Part shown: positions 45,103-55,433 of the stretch, piece after piece | How the letters are laid out: each line of letters opens with the position of its first letter | Numbering within the stretch: position 1 is the first letter of the stretch | NCBI GenBank assembly: GCA_004362315.1 | Contig: SNWL01000003.1 | Coordinates: forward strand, 1,364,001-1,428,000 | Direction of reading: 5' to 3' | Length of the DNA: 64,000 nt | From: Mycobacterium sp. BK086 | GTDB lineage: Bacteria > Actinomycetota > Actinomycetes > Mycobacteriales > Mycobacteriaceae | Notes under the pieces: generated by a model | What the model saw: only the letters and a program-made list of their open reading frames with translations | Databases searched by the model: none | What the model was told of the DNA's origin: nothing | Program-made: the position numbers and the translations under genes

Positions 45103-46545
45103 TCAGCGCATCGCGATGCGGATGTTCTTCACCTGGAGGAACTCGTGTAGGCCTTCGAGCCCACCTGTCCGTCCGAAGCCGCTCTGTTTGTAGCCGCCAT
45201 ACGGCCCCTGTGGCGCCATGTCACTGAACGTGTTGACCCAGACCGATCCCGATTCGAGTTGCCTGGCGACGCCATGAGCGCGAGCGAGATCGCGGGTGTG
45301 CACGAATGCATTCAGCCCATAGGCACTGTCATTGGCTATCGCCACGGCGTCGTCGGCGTCGCGGAATCTGATCACCGAGACCACCGGCCCGAATGTCTCG
45401 ATCTGGGCCAGCTCCGACGCGTTGTCGACGTCACCGAACACCGTTGGCTCGATGTAATAGCCCGACGCCAACTCGCCACCGATGCGTCCGCCCCCGGTGA
45501 GCAACTCCCCCGACCCATGATCGACGGCGTCGCCGATAACAGACAGAATGCGGTCGACGGCACTCTCGGCGATCACCGGCCCGAAGGTAACGGCCGGATC
45601 CAGGGGATCCCCCACCTTCGCCTCGGAAATTCGGGCGAGGAATGCGTCAACGAATTCATCATAGATGTTGTCCTGCACCAGAATCCGGCTGGCACACGCG
45701 CAGCTCTGTCCTGACTGCATCAGCGGCCCTTGATGAGCCGCGAGCGCTGCCGCGGTCTGCAGGTCGGCGTCGTCGAACACGATGTTGGCCGACTTGCCGC
45801 CCAGTTCCGCCACCACGGGTGTGAGATTCGTTGTGGCAGCGGCGATGACCTTACGGGCGGTCACACCCCCGCCGGTGAAGTGCACCTTGCGAATCTCGGG
45901 GTGGCGGGCCAGCGCGTCACCACCCTCCGCGCCCGCAGGTACCACGTTGACGAGGCCAGGTGGCAGGCCCGCCTCGATGCACAGTTCACCGAACCGCAGC
46001 GCCGCCAGCGGTGCCAGCTCAGAAGGTTTGAAGACGACCGCGTTACCGGCAGCCAGCGCCGGCGCCACGCACGAGGCCGCGACGGCCAGTGCGCCGTTCC
46101 ACGGTGCGATGACGGCCACCACACCGTAGGGTTCGCGTTCGATCAGGTTGATGTCGAATGAGCCGTTGACCGGGGTGCTGGCACCGTGCGGTTTGTCGAC
46201 GTAACCGGCGTAGTGGCGCAGAAACCGTTCGAGCAGCAACGCGGTGCCCGCATACGAGATCGGTACGGCGTAGTCATGCACGTTGAGCTCGGCGAGTTCG
46301 CCGAGATGCGCGTGCACCACGTCGGCCAGATCGATCAGCAGGTCCCGCCTGCGATCCACGGTCAACGCCATCCAGGCGCGGTGCGCCTCCCATCCGTTGG
46401 CCACCGCACGATCGATCTCCTGCGGGCCCGCCAGCGAGACAACCACATTCGGCCGTCCGGTCGCAGGATAGATGTGGTCATGCGCACCCGCAGAGGACTG
46501 TCCGATCCGCTCGCCGCCGATCAACAGGCCGGCCGGTGAGATCAC
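45103..46545 (-). CDS. Aldehyde dehydrogenase
   Basis: 480 aa from a GTG overlapping the CMD-protein stop (GTGA; VISPAGLLIGGERIGQSSAG). VIAPWNGALAVAASCVAPAL, AELGGKSANIVFDDAD and nucleophile in SGQSCACASRIL. Second ALDH of the island; longer frame upstream overlaps the neighbour and is rejected. Confidence 0.92.
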   Translation of the reverse strand: MISPAGLLIGGERIGQSSAGAHDHIYPATGRPNVVVSLAGPQEIDRAVANGWEAHRAWMALTVDRRRDLLIDLADVVHAHLGELAELNVHDYAVPISYAGTALLLERFLRHYAGYVDKPHGASTPVNGSFDINLIEREPYGVVAVIAPWNGALAVAASCVAPALAAGNAVVFKPSELAPLAALRFGELCIEAGLPPGLVNVVPAGAEGGDALARHPEIRKVHFTGGGVTARKVIAAATTNLTPVVAELGGKSANIVFDDADLQTAAALAAHQGPLMQSGQSCACASRILVQDNIYDEFVDAFLARISEAKVGDPLDPAVTFGPVIAESAVDRILSVIGDAVDHGSGELLTGGGRIGGELASGYYIEPTVFGDVDNASELAQIETFGPVVSVIRFRDADDAVAIANDSAYGLNAFVHTRDLARAHGVARQLESGSVWVNTFSDMAPQGPYGGYKQSGFGRTGGLEGLHEFLQVKNIRIAMR

Positions 46546-47351
46546 GATGCGCCCGCTTCGCTGCGCCACTCCTCGAGGACGCGTTGTTGCTGCTCGGTGA
46601 TGACCTGATTGAGATGCGATGCCTTCGGCCAGCCGTAGTAAGCCGCGAAATGCAGCGCCAGTTCCTCCATTTCGGCGAAGGAGACATCGCGACTCTTCAG
46701 CGCCGCGTAGACGTGACTGATGATCGGGATGAGCGTGTCCTGGAACGCCACGCACGCGACCGTGATGAGCCTGCGTTCCTTCATGCCCAGCCCGGGGCGA
46801 AGCCACATCTCGCCGAACACGAAGTTCAGGATTCCGGCACCCGAGTAGGGGTTGTCCCGGACGGGTGCGTACGGAATGCAGTTGATGTCCTTGAACGACT
46901 GCTCGCCGACCAGCAGCCGGCCCTCCGGATCACTCGGTGTGATCAACGGCAGCAACGGCTCTGGTGGCGGTGGCGTCTGCCCCCGGTCGGCGTGGATCCG
47001 CTCCCACTGTTCGTCGACGAGCATGTTGAACCACGACGCCTTGGGCCACCCGGCGTATACCGCGAAATGCAGTACCGTTTCCCGCATCTCGGCGATCGAC
47101 ACATCGCCACTGTTGAGGGCGGCATACACGTGATCGCGCAGCGGCGCCTCGGCATCGGCCGCTGCCACACACGCCAGGGTGACGAATCGTCGATCGCGCC
47201 GGCTCAGCGCGGGGCGCGACCAGATCTCGCCGTACACGAAGTCGATCAGCCCGCTGCCCGCCGGAGTGTCGTCCTGCGGCGCAGGGAATGTCATCACCTC
47301 GGCGAACGACTGCCTACCGCGTTCGCGGCGGTCGCTGTCGATCGCGGTCAT
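46542..47351 (-). CDS. Tandem carboxymuconolactone-decarboxylase-like protein
   Basis: 269 aa with two copies of a CMD-like unit: LIDFVYGEIWSRPALSRRDR...FVTLACVAAAD...VLHFAVYAGWPKAS (residues 34-105) and ILNFVFGEMWLRPGLGMKER...LITVACVAFQD...ALHFAAYYGWPKAS (about 175-245). Only single Cys residues, not the CxxC of AhpD, so a decarboxylase/lactonase-type or non-redox role is likelier. Encoded between ALDH and SDR genes with overlapping starts. Confidence 0.8.
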   Translation of the reverse strand: MTAIDSDRRERGRQSFAEVMTFPAPQDDTPAGSGLIDFVYGEIWSRPALSRRDRRFVTLACVAAADAEAPLRDHVYAALNSGDVSIAEMRETVLHFAVYAGWPKASWFNMLVDEQWERIHADRGQTPPPPEPLLPLITPSDPEGRLLVGEQSFKDINCIPYAPVRDNPYSGAGILNFVFGEMWLRPGLGMKERRLITVACVAFQDTLIPIISHVYAALKSRDVSFAEMEELALHFAAYYGWPKASHLNQVITEQQQRVLEEWRSEAGAS

Positions 47352-48160
47352 CGGATGGTGACCCCGGCGTCGACCTTGAGCTCGGTGCCGGTCACGTAGC
47401 GCGATTCGTCGGAGACCAGGTAGAGCACCGCATTGCTGATGTCGATCGCCTCGACCATCACCACCGGCAGCGCATTGAGGAAGATCGGGACGAGGTCTGG
47501 CCTGCCCTCACCGAGCACCTGGTGCAGCGACTCGGGCCGCATACCCGTCTCGACACCGGTCGGGTGCACGGTATTGACCCGAACATTCACCGCGGCAAGT
47601 TCATTGGCGAGCGCCCTGCTCAGTCCGACGACGCCGTGTTTGGCGGCCGTGTACGGAAGGTGCAACGGGGTGCCCTTCAGCCCGGCCGCCGAGCTGATGT
47701 TGACCAGGCTCCCGCCGTGCGTGACCAGGTGCGGCAGCGCCGCGGCACAGGTGTTCCAGGTCCCGATCAGGTTGACGTCCAACACCGTTCGCCACTGCTC
47801 AGGCGTGGTGGCGTCCCAGGCCCCTACCGTGAGCACGCCCGCATTGGACACCGCCGCGTCCAGACCGCCGAGTTGCTCGACGCCGTAGTTGACGGCGTCG
47901 GCCAGCGCGGCGGCATCACGCACATCGACGACGTAGCGGACGGCGCGGCGGTTGTGTTTCTCGACCAGTCGGGCCGTCTCGTCCAGCTCTTCCCGCGTCG
48001 CCAGCGGATACTCCACCTCGGGCAGCGATTCGCAGATGTCGACCAGAATCAGGTCAGCACCCTCTTCGGCCAGCCGCACGGCGTGACTACGGCCCATCCC
48101 CCGCGCTGCGCCGGTGATCAGAACCCGCTTGCCGGCCACCCGCCCTGTCGGTTGCGTCAT
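47348..48160 (-). CDS. Mycofactocin-coupled SDR dehydrogenase
   Basis: 270 aa. GRVAGKRVLITGAARGMGRS gives the dinucleotide motif; LPYTAAKHGVVGLSRALANE carries Tyr and Lys. Same subfamily as the SDRs at 44193 and 48168, with one small difference (GMGRSH for GQGRSH). Overlaps the CMD gene by 4 nt. Confidence 0.82.
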   Translation of the reverse strand: MTQPTGRVAGKRVLITGAARGMGRSHAVRLAEEGADLILVDICESLPEVEYPLATREELDETARLVEKHNRRAVRYVVDVRDAAALADAVNYGVEQLGGLDAAVSNAGVLTVGAWDATTPEQWRTVLDVNLIGTWNTCAAALPHLVTHGGSLVNISSAAGLKGTPLHLPYTAAKHGVVGLSRALANELAAVNVRVNTVHPTGVETGMRPESLHQVLGEGRPDLVPIFLNALPVVMVEAIDISNAVLYLVSDESRYVTGTELKVDAGVTIR

Positions 48161-48167
48161 CTCTCTC

Positions 48168-48998
48168 CTAGAGCTTGTTGGTGAAGCCGGCGTCGACCGG
48201 GAAGGTCACCCCGGTGACGAACTTGGCCTCGTCGCTGACCAGGTAGGCGATCGCGGCGCTGATGTCCTCGGGCTCGAGCATGTCGATCGGCATCGGATTC
48301 TGCAGATGCGGGCCGCCACCGGGATAGTTCTCGAGGAAGGCGACCATCGCGGGATTGACGGCCATCATCGTGCGCACGGCCGTCGGATGCACCGTGTTGA
48401 CCCGAATGCTCTCCGGGGCAAGCGCATTCGCCAGTGTTCGCATCAGGCCGACGAGGCCGTGCTTGGACGCCGCATAGCCCAGACCGCCGCCCTGCACACC
48501 GCCGAATCCGCGCAGCCCCGCCGTCGAGCTCGTGAACACGATGGACCCGCCGCGCCCTCCGGCGATCAGATGCGGGATAGCGGCCTTGGCGGTGTGGAAA
48601 GCGCCGACGAGGTTAACGCCCAGGACGTCGTTCCACTGCTCGAGGTCTTCCTCGATCGTCAACTCGCGAAAGGCCATTGCGGCGATCCCAGCGTTGGCAC
48701 ACACGATGTCCAGACGTCCGAAGTGTTCCACGCCGCCGTCCAGGGCGGATTTCAGCGCGTGGAAGTCACGCACATCGGCGACCGCGGCAATCATCTTGCC
48801 GCCCTTGGCCTCAACGAGTTCGACAGTCTCGTCCAACTCGCCACGGCTGGCCATCGGATAGCCGTTGGAGGCGATGTCGGCGCAGATGTCCACGCCGATG
48901 ATGTCAGCGCCGTCGGCGGCCAGCCGAACGGCATGGCTTCGCCCCTGGCCGCGCGCAACACCGGTGATGAACGCGACCTTGCCGTCCAGAGAGCCCAT
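48168..48998 (-). CDS. Mycofactocin-coupled SDR dehydrogenase
   Basis: 276 aa from MGSLDGKVAFITGVARGQGR. Signature GADIIGVDICADIAS follows, and YAASKHGLVGLMRTLANALA supplies Tyr/Lys. First gene of the leftward operon that continues through 47348, 46542 and 45103; its promoter region holds the tandem palindromes at 49023-49059. Confidence 0.85.
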   Translation of the reverse strand: MGSLDGKVAFITGVARGQGRSHAVRLAADGADIIGVDICADIASNGYPMASRGELDETVELVEAKGGKMIAAVADVRDFHALKSALDGGVEHFGRLDIVCANAGIAAMAFRELTIEEDLEQWNDVLGVNLVGAFHTAKAAIPHLIAGGRGGSIVFTSSTAGLRGFGGVQGGGLGYAASKHGLVGLMRTLANALAPESIRVNTVHPTAVRTMMAVNPAMVAFLENYPGGGPHLQNPMPIDMLEPEDISAAIAYLVSDEAKFVTGVTFPVDAGFTNKL

Positions 48999-49022
48999 AT
49001 TCCTGCCTTCCCCGCAGTGCAC

Positions 49023-49059
49023 AGTAACCGTGTTACTGCGGTACAGTAACCGCGTTACT
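49023..49059. promoter_or_regulatory. Two tandem TetR operators
   Basis: AGTAACCGTGTTACT (49023-49037) and AGTAACCGCGTTACT (49045-49059) are palindromes with arms AGTAAC/GTTACT, centred 22 bp apart, two helical turns. They lie between the leftward SDR operon and the rightward TetR gene. Confidence 0.85.
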
Positions 49060-49079
49060 CATCGACGGCAAGGGCATTC

Positions 49080-49673
49080 GTGGACAGCGCTGAGAAGACC
49101 ACCGGCACCGCGGTCGGCACCCGCGACCGGATCCTCGACATCGTCGTCGACATCCTGGAAAACGAGGGGTACGACGCCGTTCAGCTCCGCGAGGTCGCAC
49201 GCCGGTCGCGGACCTCGCTTGCCACGATCTACAAGCGCTATCCCACTCGTGACCATCTGATCCTGGCCGCGCTCGAATCCTGGATGGACGAGCATCGCTA
49301 CGCGGGCTTGGCGCGGCAACACCACGAGCCCGGTGAGTCGATCTACGACGGGTTGATGCGCGTGCTGGGCACCATCTTCGAGCCGTGGGAACGGCATCCC
49401 GAGATGCTGAAGGCCTACTACCGCTCGCGGGCGTCGACCGGACGCGAACTCGTTCTCGATCGCGGCCTCGACAGCGTCATCCCCGCCGCGATGGAGGTAC
49501 TGGGCGGCGTCGACGAAAGCTTCGTCGCCGATCTCGACAGCGTGGTGGCCACCTTGGTCTTCGGACTCTCCGGACGCTTCGCCGCCGGCGAGATCGCCAT
49601 CACCGACATCCTGCCCACCATCGAACGAACGGTCCGGTGGTTCACCACCGGGTATGAGGCGACCCGCAACTAG
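49080..49673 (+). CDS. TetR-family regulator (KstR-like layout)
   Basis: 197 aa, GTG start. HTH TRDRILDIVVDILENEGYDA then VQLREVARRSRTSLATIYKR. Faces the SDR operon across two operator copies, so autoregulation plus control of 45103-48998 is likely. Ligand unknown, perhaps a CoA thioester or terpenoid/steroid-like acid by analogy with KstR. Confidence 0.88.
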   Translation: MDSAEKTTGTAVGTRDRILDIVVDILENEGYDAVQLREVARRSRTSLATIYKRYPTRDHLILAALESWMDEHRYAGLARQHHEPGESIYDGLMRVLGTIFEPWERHPEMLKAYYRSRASTGRELVLDRGLDSVIPAAMEVLGGVDESFVADLDSVVATLVFGLSGRFAAGEIAITDILPTIERTVRWFTTGYEATRN

Positions 49674-49702
49674 TCCAGCGACACGGGTCTACGGTCGTGC
49701 CT

Positions 49703-50701
49703 ATGGATTCCTTCACCGCACTGCTGGCGCGTCAGGATGGCGATCAGATCACCACTGCGATCGAGACACTCGACGCGGGTGATCTGCCACCCGGCAACGT
49801 CACGATCCGCGTCGCCTATTCCAGTGTCAACTACAAGGACGCACTGGCACTGACTCCCCGCGGCGGCGTGGTCCGGCAGTACCCGATCGTGCCGGGCATC
49901 GACCTCACCGGTGAGGTCGTGGAGTCGGGGTCCCCTGAATTCGCCGTGGGAGACCAGGTTTTGGCGCACGGCTATGACATCGGCACCGGACACCACGGCG
50001 GTTACGCCGAGTACGTCCGGCTGCCCGCCGAACAGATCGTCGCGCTCGGCAAGTTGACCCCGCGGGAGGGTGCGGCGATCGGCACCGCCGGCTTCACCGC
50101 CGCGATGAGCGTGGAAGCGCTGATCTCCCACGGCATCACACCGCAGGATGGTCCGATCGTGGTGACGGGCGCGACCGGCGGCGTGGGATCTGTGAGCGTC
50201 GACATCCTCGCCGCGGCCGGCTACCAGGTGGTCGCCTCCACCGGCAAAGCGCAAGCGGCAGAACATCTCAGGGCCTTGGGCGCCGCGGAGGTGATCGGGC
50301 GCCTGCCCGAGGATCCCGACGCCAAGCCGCGCCCACTGGGCAAGACCCGCTGGGCCGGTGCGGTCGACTGTGTCGGCGGGGCCACCCTGGCCGACGTCAT
50401 CAGCACGCTCAAATACGGCGGCGCGGTGGCGGCCAGCGGCCTGACCGGTGGGCCCGGACTCAGCACAACGGTCATGCCGTTCATCCTGCGGGGCGTCTCG
50501 CTGCTGGGCATCGATTCGGTGCAGCTGCCGATCGCCACACGCCGCGGGCTGTGGCAGCGGCTCGGTGGCGATCTGAAACCGCGTCACCTGCACGACGTCA
50601 CCCACGAGGTCGACGTCAAGGACGTCGTCGCGGTCATCGACCAGGTACGCGCCGGGACGTACTCCGGCCGCGCGGTGGTGCGCGTCGCCGGCGGCTTTTA
50701 G
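49703..50701 (+). CDS. fadB4: FadB4-like quinone oxidoreductase (AcuI/YhdH type)
   Basis: 332 aa from MDSFTALLARQDGDQITTAI. SSVNYKDALALTPRGGVVRQ, PGIDLTGEVVESG and GATGGVGSVSVDILAAAGYQ (NADPH site) are typical of AcuI-like acryloyl-CoA reductases within the MDR family. M. tuberculosis calls the gene after fadE23 fadB4; the resemblance and position suggest the same gene here, separated by an insertion. Confidence 0.7.
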   Translation: MDSFTALLARQDGDQITTAIETLDAGDLPPGNVTIRVAYSSVNYKDALALTPRGGVVRQYPIVPGIDLTGEVVESGSPEFAVGDQVLAHGYDIGTGHHGGYAEYVRLPAEQIVALGKLTPREGAAIGTAGFTAAMSVEALISHGITPQDGPIVVTGATGGVGSVSVDILAAAGYQVVASTGKAQAAEHLRALGAAEVIGRLPEDPDAKPRPLGKTRWAGAVDCVGGATLADVISTLKYGGAVAASGLTGGPGLSTTVMPFILRGVSLLGIDSVQLPIATRRGLWQRLGGDLKPRHLHDVTHEVDVKDVVAVIDQVRAGTYSGRAVVRVAGGF

Positions 50702-50710
50702 CCGCACAAC

Positions 50711-50755
50711 AACGAAAGCGGGCCGCCGGCAGATGCCGACGGCCCGCTGTTCGTT
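50711..50755. terminator. Bidirectional terminator
   Basis: Long GC-rich hairpin: arm AGCGGGCCG pairs with CGGCCCGCT, with inner CCGGCA/TGCCGA and outer AACGAA/TTCGTT. Between the convergent FadB4-like and antigen 85 genes, so it can serve both. Confidence 0.8.
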
Positions 50756-50761
50756 GAACTG

Positions 50762-51859
<1,098 letters not shown>

Positions 51860-51873
51860 TCAGCGGGGCAAAC

Positions 51874-51899
51874 GAAAACTAATGTCACTTTTAGTTTTC
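51874..51899. promoter_or_regulatory. Operator upstream of the dioxygenase operon
   Basis: Perfect inverted repeat with arms GAAAACTAA and TTAGTTTTC, 8-bp spacer, 38 bp before the dioxygenase ATG. 22 of 27 bases match the element at 57776-57799 next to a TetR gene. Confidence 0.75.
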
Positions 51900-51937
51900 C
51901 GCACGCCCGCACCTCGACGCCGATCTCGGGAGCTCCC

Positions 51938-53047
51938 ATGGAATCCTTCACTCACCTGCGCAAAGGCACGACCCCGCGGCGGCTGCACGCCGATCTCGAC
52001 GGCCTCAAGGACGATGAACTGGGCCGAGGTGGATTCACCGGCCGGACCGCCAATATCTACCGACGCAACGATCCGACCACATTTCGGGCGACCGGCCCGT
52101 TACGCCCGCTCGACGTGCTGTCCAGCGAGCTCAAACCAGGCGACCTGACCGACCCGGCCGGGGCGCCGCTGTTGCTGTTCTCCAACCCTGATTGCCGCAT
52201 CTCCCTGAGCCGGCGCGAGGCGGCCATGCCGTTCTACGTGCGCTATATCGACGGCGACCTGCTCTGCTTCGTGCACGAGGGCACCGGAGCGCTGGAAACG
52301 GAATTCGGCCCGCTGTCCTACCGCACCGGCGACTGGATCTACATCCCGAAGGCGTGCACGTGGCGTCAGACGCCGTCCTCGGCAAGCACGTGGCTGATCA
52401 TCGAGGCCACCGACGAGTTCCGGGTGCCACCGGCGGGGCCGCTCGGCAGGCACTGGCCCTTCGACCCGTCGCAGGCCGTGATCCCCGACCCCGCGCCCAG
52501 CACCGAGGGTCCGCACAACAACGGTGAATATGAGGTGCGGCTGTATCACCGGCCGATCGACGGCATCGAGACGACGACACTGATCTATCCGCACAACCCG
52601 ATCGACGTCGAGGGCTGGCGCGGCGACAACTACGCGTTCACGTTCAACGTCGACGACTACAACGTGATCACCTCCGACAGCGTGCACCTGCCGCCGATGG
52701 TCCATCTGTTCATGGAGGCCACGGGCGTCTACGTCTGCAACTTCCTGCCCAAGCCGGCCGAATCGGTGCCCGGCACCGAACGCACGCCCTGGTATCACCG
52801 CAACGTCGACTTCGACGAGATCGCGTTCTTCCACGGCGGCTCCCTCTACGGCATCCCGATGCCACCGGGGCTGATCAGTCATGCCCCGCAGGGCGTGCAC
52901 CACGGCGCCCCGGAGAAGGCGCGAGAACGAGCCCGACGCAAGTTCGACGATTTCGACAAAGTGGATTGGAAGGTCATCGCCATCGACACCCGCAAGCGGT
53001 TGGTTCCCTCACCGGAAGTTCTTGCCAACGATCTGGGGCAACACTGA
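51938..53047 (+). CDS. Homogentisate 1,2-dioxygenase-like cupin
   Basis: 369 aa from MESFTHLRKGTTPRRLHADL. RYIDGDLLCFVHEGTGALET, DWIYIPKACTW, and a C-terminal SHAPQGVHHGAP with FFHGGSLYGIPMPPGLI resemble HGO-family ring-cleaving iron enzymes. It is shorter than true HGO (about 430-440 aa). First gene of an operon with a hydrolase, CoA-transferase and lyase, so the ring-fission product is probably CoA-activated. Substrate unproven. Confidence 0.75.
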   Translation: MESFTHLRKGTTPRRLHADLDGLKDDELGRGGFTGRTANIYRRNDPTTFRATGPLRPLDVLSSELKPGDLTDPAGAPLLLFSNPDCRISLSRREAAMPFYVRYIDGDLLCFVHEGTGALETEFGPLSYRTGDWIYIPKACTWRQTPSSASTWLIIEATDEFRVPPAGPLGRHWPFDPSQAVIPDPAPSTEGPHNNGEYEVRLYHRPIDGIETTTLIYPHNPIDVEGWRGDNYAFTFNVDDYNVITSDSVHLPPMVHLFMEATGVYVCNFLPKPAESVPGTERTPWYHRNVDFDEIAFFHGGSLYGIPMPPGLISHAPQGVHHGAPEKARERARRKFDDFDKVDWKVIAIDTRKRLVPSPEVLANDLGQH

Positions 53048-54234
53048 TGGTCACCCCGGTCAAGCGTGCCTACGAGCGCATTCCGTATCTGATTGCCTAC
53101 CAGAACAATTCGGCTGTCCGCGATGTGTACGGCGGGGTGGCCGAGCTGGTCGTACTGGAAAGCTACCTGCTCAAGCCGACCACCCCGTCAGACACCGTGC
53201 TGGTATTCATGCACCCGATCGGCGGGGGCGCCTACCTTCCGATGATCAACGCGCTGGCGCGCGCGGGCCATCACGTCATCTACTGCAACAGCCGGTTCCG
53301 CGGCACCGACTCGGCACTGCTGATGGAGAAGGTGGTCGAGGATCTCGGCGAGTGCATCAAGGATGCCAAGAATCGGCTCGGGTACTCCAAGGTCGTGCTG
53401 GCGGGCTGGAGCGGCGGCGGCTCACTGTCGGTGTTCTATCAACAACAGGCACAGAACCCGACGATCACGGCCAGCCCGTCGGGTGACGGGCCCGATCTGA
53501 CCAAGCTGGGCCTGCTGCCCGCCGACGGCATCATGCTGCTGGCCGCCCACATCAGCAGGCACGGCACGATGACCGAGTGGATGGACGCCTCGATCCTCGA
53601 CGAGAGCGACCCGACCAAACGAGATCCCGAACTCGACCTGTACAACCCGGACAACCCCAACCAGCCGCCGTATACGCAGGAGTTCTTGGAGCGTTATCAC
53701 GAGGCGCAGGTGGCCCGTAACCGGCGGATCACCAAGTGGGTCAAAGAAAAACTGGCCGAGCTGAAGGCAGCCGGTCGTCCCGACGACGAGTTCTCGTTCG
53801 TCGTGCACGGCACCATGGCCGACCCGCGCTGGCTCGATCCGACCGTCGACCCCAACGAACGCAAACCCGGCACCTGCTACCTGGGCGACCCGCAGGTGGT
53901 CAACATGAGCCCGGTCGGACTGGCACGGTTCTGCACGCTGCGCAGCTGGCTGTCACAGTGGAGCTATGACGACGCCAATGGTGACGCCGTGAAAGCCGGG
54001 CCCGATATCGCGGTGCCGGCGCTGGTGATCGGCAACCTCGCCGACGATGCCTGCACGCCCAGCCACACCCGTCGGCTGTTCGAGGCGATCGGGCATCCTG
54101 ACAAGGAGATGCACGAGATTCCCGGCGCAAACCACTACTACTCCGGGCCCGACCAGAAGGAGACGCTGCGGCAGGCGGTCAGCATCGCCACCGACTGGCT
54201 GGTTCGACACGACTTCGCAAAGGCAGACGCATGA
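53047..54234 (+). CDS. Alpha/beta hydrolase
   Basis: 395 aa from an ATG sharing a base with the dioxygenase stop (TGATG). VLVFMHPIGGGAYLPMINAL gives the oxyanion strand, AGWSGGGSLSVFYQQQ the nucleophile elbow (G-W-S-G-G), late HEIPGANHYYSG the His. Probably cleaves a C-C or ester bond in the ring-fission product. Confidence 0.85.
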   Translation: MVTPVKRAYERIPYLIAYQNNSAVRDVYGGVAELVVLESYLLKPTTPSDTVLVFMHPIGGGAYLPMINALARAGHHVIYCNSRFRGTDSALLMEKVVEDLGECIKDAKNRLGYSKVVLAGWSGGGSLSVFYQQQAQNPTITASPSGDGPDLTKLGLLPADGIMLLAAHISRHGTMTEWMDASILDESDPTKRDPELDLYNPDNPNQPPYTQEFLERYHEAQVARNRRITKWVKEKLAELKAAGRPDDEFSFVVHGTMADPRWLDPTVDPNERKPGTCYLGDPQVVNMSPVGLARFCTLRSWLSQWSYDDANGDAVKAGPDIAVPALVIGNLADDACTPSHTRRLFEAIGHPDKEMHEIPGANHYYSGPDQKETLRQAVSIATDWLVRHDFAKADA

Positions 54235-55433
54235 CAACTGGCCCCTTGGACGGCATTCGCGTCATCGAGGTCGGCACGCTGATCTCGGGACCGTTCGCGG
54301 GCCGGCTGCTGGGCGATATGGGCGCCGAGGTGATCAAGATCGAGCCGCCGGGCGCGCCCGACCCGCTGCGCACCTGGGGGCAGGCCGAACTCGACGGCCA
54401 CCACTTCTTCTGGACGGTGCACGCACGCAACAAGAAGGCCGTCACCCTCAACCTGCGCGAGGACCGCGGCCGTGAGCTGTTCCTCGATCTGGTCGAACGC
54501 TCCGACGTCATCGTGGAAAACTTCCGGCCCGGCACGCTGGAGAAGTGGGGTCTGGGTTACGACGTTCTGCGCGAACGTAATCGGGGCATCATCCTGGTCC
54601 GGGTGTCCGGTTACGGGCAGACCGGGCCGGAGGCCAAGAAGGCCGGCTACGCATCGGTCGCCGAGGCCGCCAGCGGGCTGCGCCACATGAACGGCTTCCC
54701 CGGCGGTCCCCCGCCCCGGCTGGCGCTCTCACTCGGCGACAGCCTGGCCGGGATGTTCGCCGCCCAGGGCGCATTGGCCGCGCTGTACCGCCGCACCGTG
54801 ACCGGTGAGGGGCAGATCGTCGATGCGGCGCTGACCGAATCCTGTCTGGCCGTGCAGGAGTCGACGATCCCCGACTACGACATCGGCGGTGTGGTCCGCG
54901 GACCCTCGGGTACGCGGCTGGAAGGTATCGCCCCGTCCAACATCTATCGCAGCGCCGACGGCAGCTGGGTGGTGATCGCCGCCAACCAGGACACCGTGTT
55001 CCGGCGGCTCTGCGCGGCGATGGATCAGCCTGAGCTCGCCGACGACGACCGATTCGTCAATCATGTTGCGCGGGGCCGTAATCAGGACGAGCTCGACAAG
55101 ATCATCGGCGACTGGGCGGCGGCCCGCGAACCAGCCGACATCATCAGCACACTGAGCGAGGCCGGTGTCATCAGCGGCCCGATCAATACCGTCGCCGAGG
55201 TCGTCACCGACCCGCAACTGGTGTCGCGCGGCATGATCGCCGATCACTGGGACGAGCGCATCGGCCGCAACGTCAAGGGGTGCGGCGTGGTCCCGGTGCT
55301 GTCCGAGTCGCCGGGCACCATCCGGTCGGCGGGCTCGTCGCGACCCGGCCAGCACAACACCGAGATCTACGCCGATCTGCTGGGCCTGCCTGCCGAGGAG
55401 ATCGCCGACCTCGAATCCAAGGGGGTGCTATGA
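54231..55433 (+). CDS. Family III CoA-transferase
   Basis: 400 aa. GIRVIEVGTLISGPFAGRLL, VIVENFRPGTLEKWGL, and SLGDSLAGMFAAQGALAALY with the nucleophilic Asp, all typical of CaiB/BaiF enzymes. ATGA overlap with the hydrolase. Transfers CoA from an acyl-CoA donor onto a pathway acid. Confidence 0.92.
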   Translation: MTTGPLDGIRVIEVGTLISGPFAGRLLGDMGAEVIKIEPPGAPDPLRTWGQAELDGHHFFWTVHARNKKAVTLNLREDRGRELFLDLVERSDVIVENFRPGTLEKWGLGYDVLRERNRGIILVRVSGYGQTGPEAKKAGYASVAEAASGLRHMNGFPGGPPPRLALSLGDSLAGMFAAQGALAALYRRTVTGEGQIVDAALTESCLAVQESTIPDYDIGGVVRGPSGTRLEGIAPSNIYRSADGSWVVIAANQDTVFRRLCAAMDQPELADDDRFVNHVARGRNQDELDKIIGDWAAAREPADIISTLSEAGVISGPINTVAEVVTDPQLVSRGMIADHWDERIGRNVKGCGVVPVLSESPGTIRSAGSSRPGQHNTEIYADLLGLPAEEIADLESKGVL

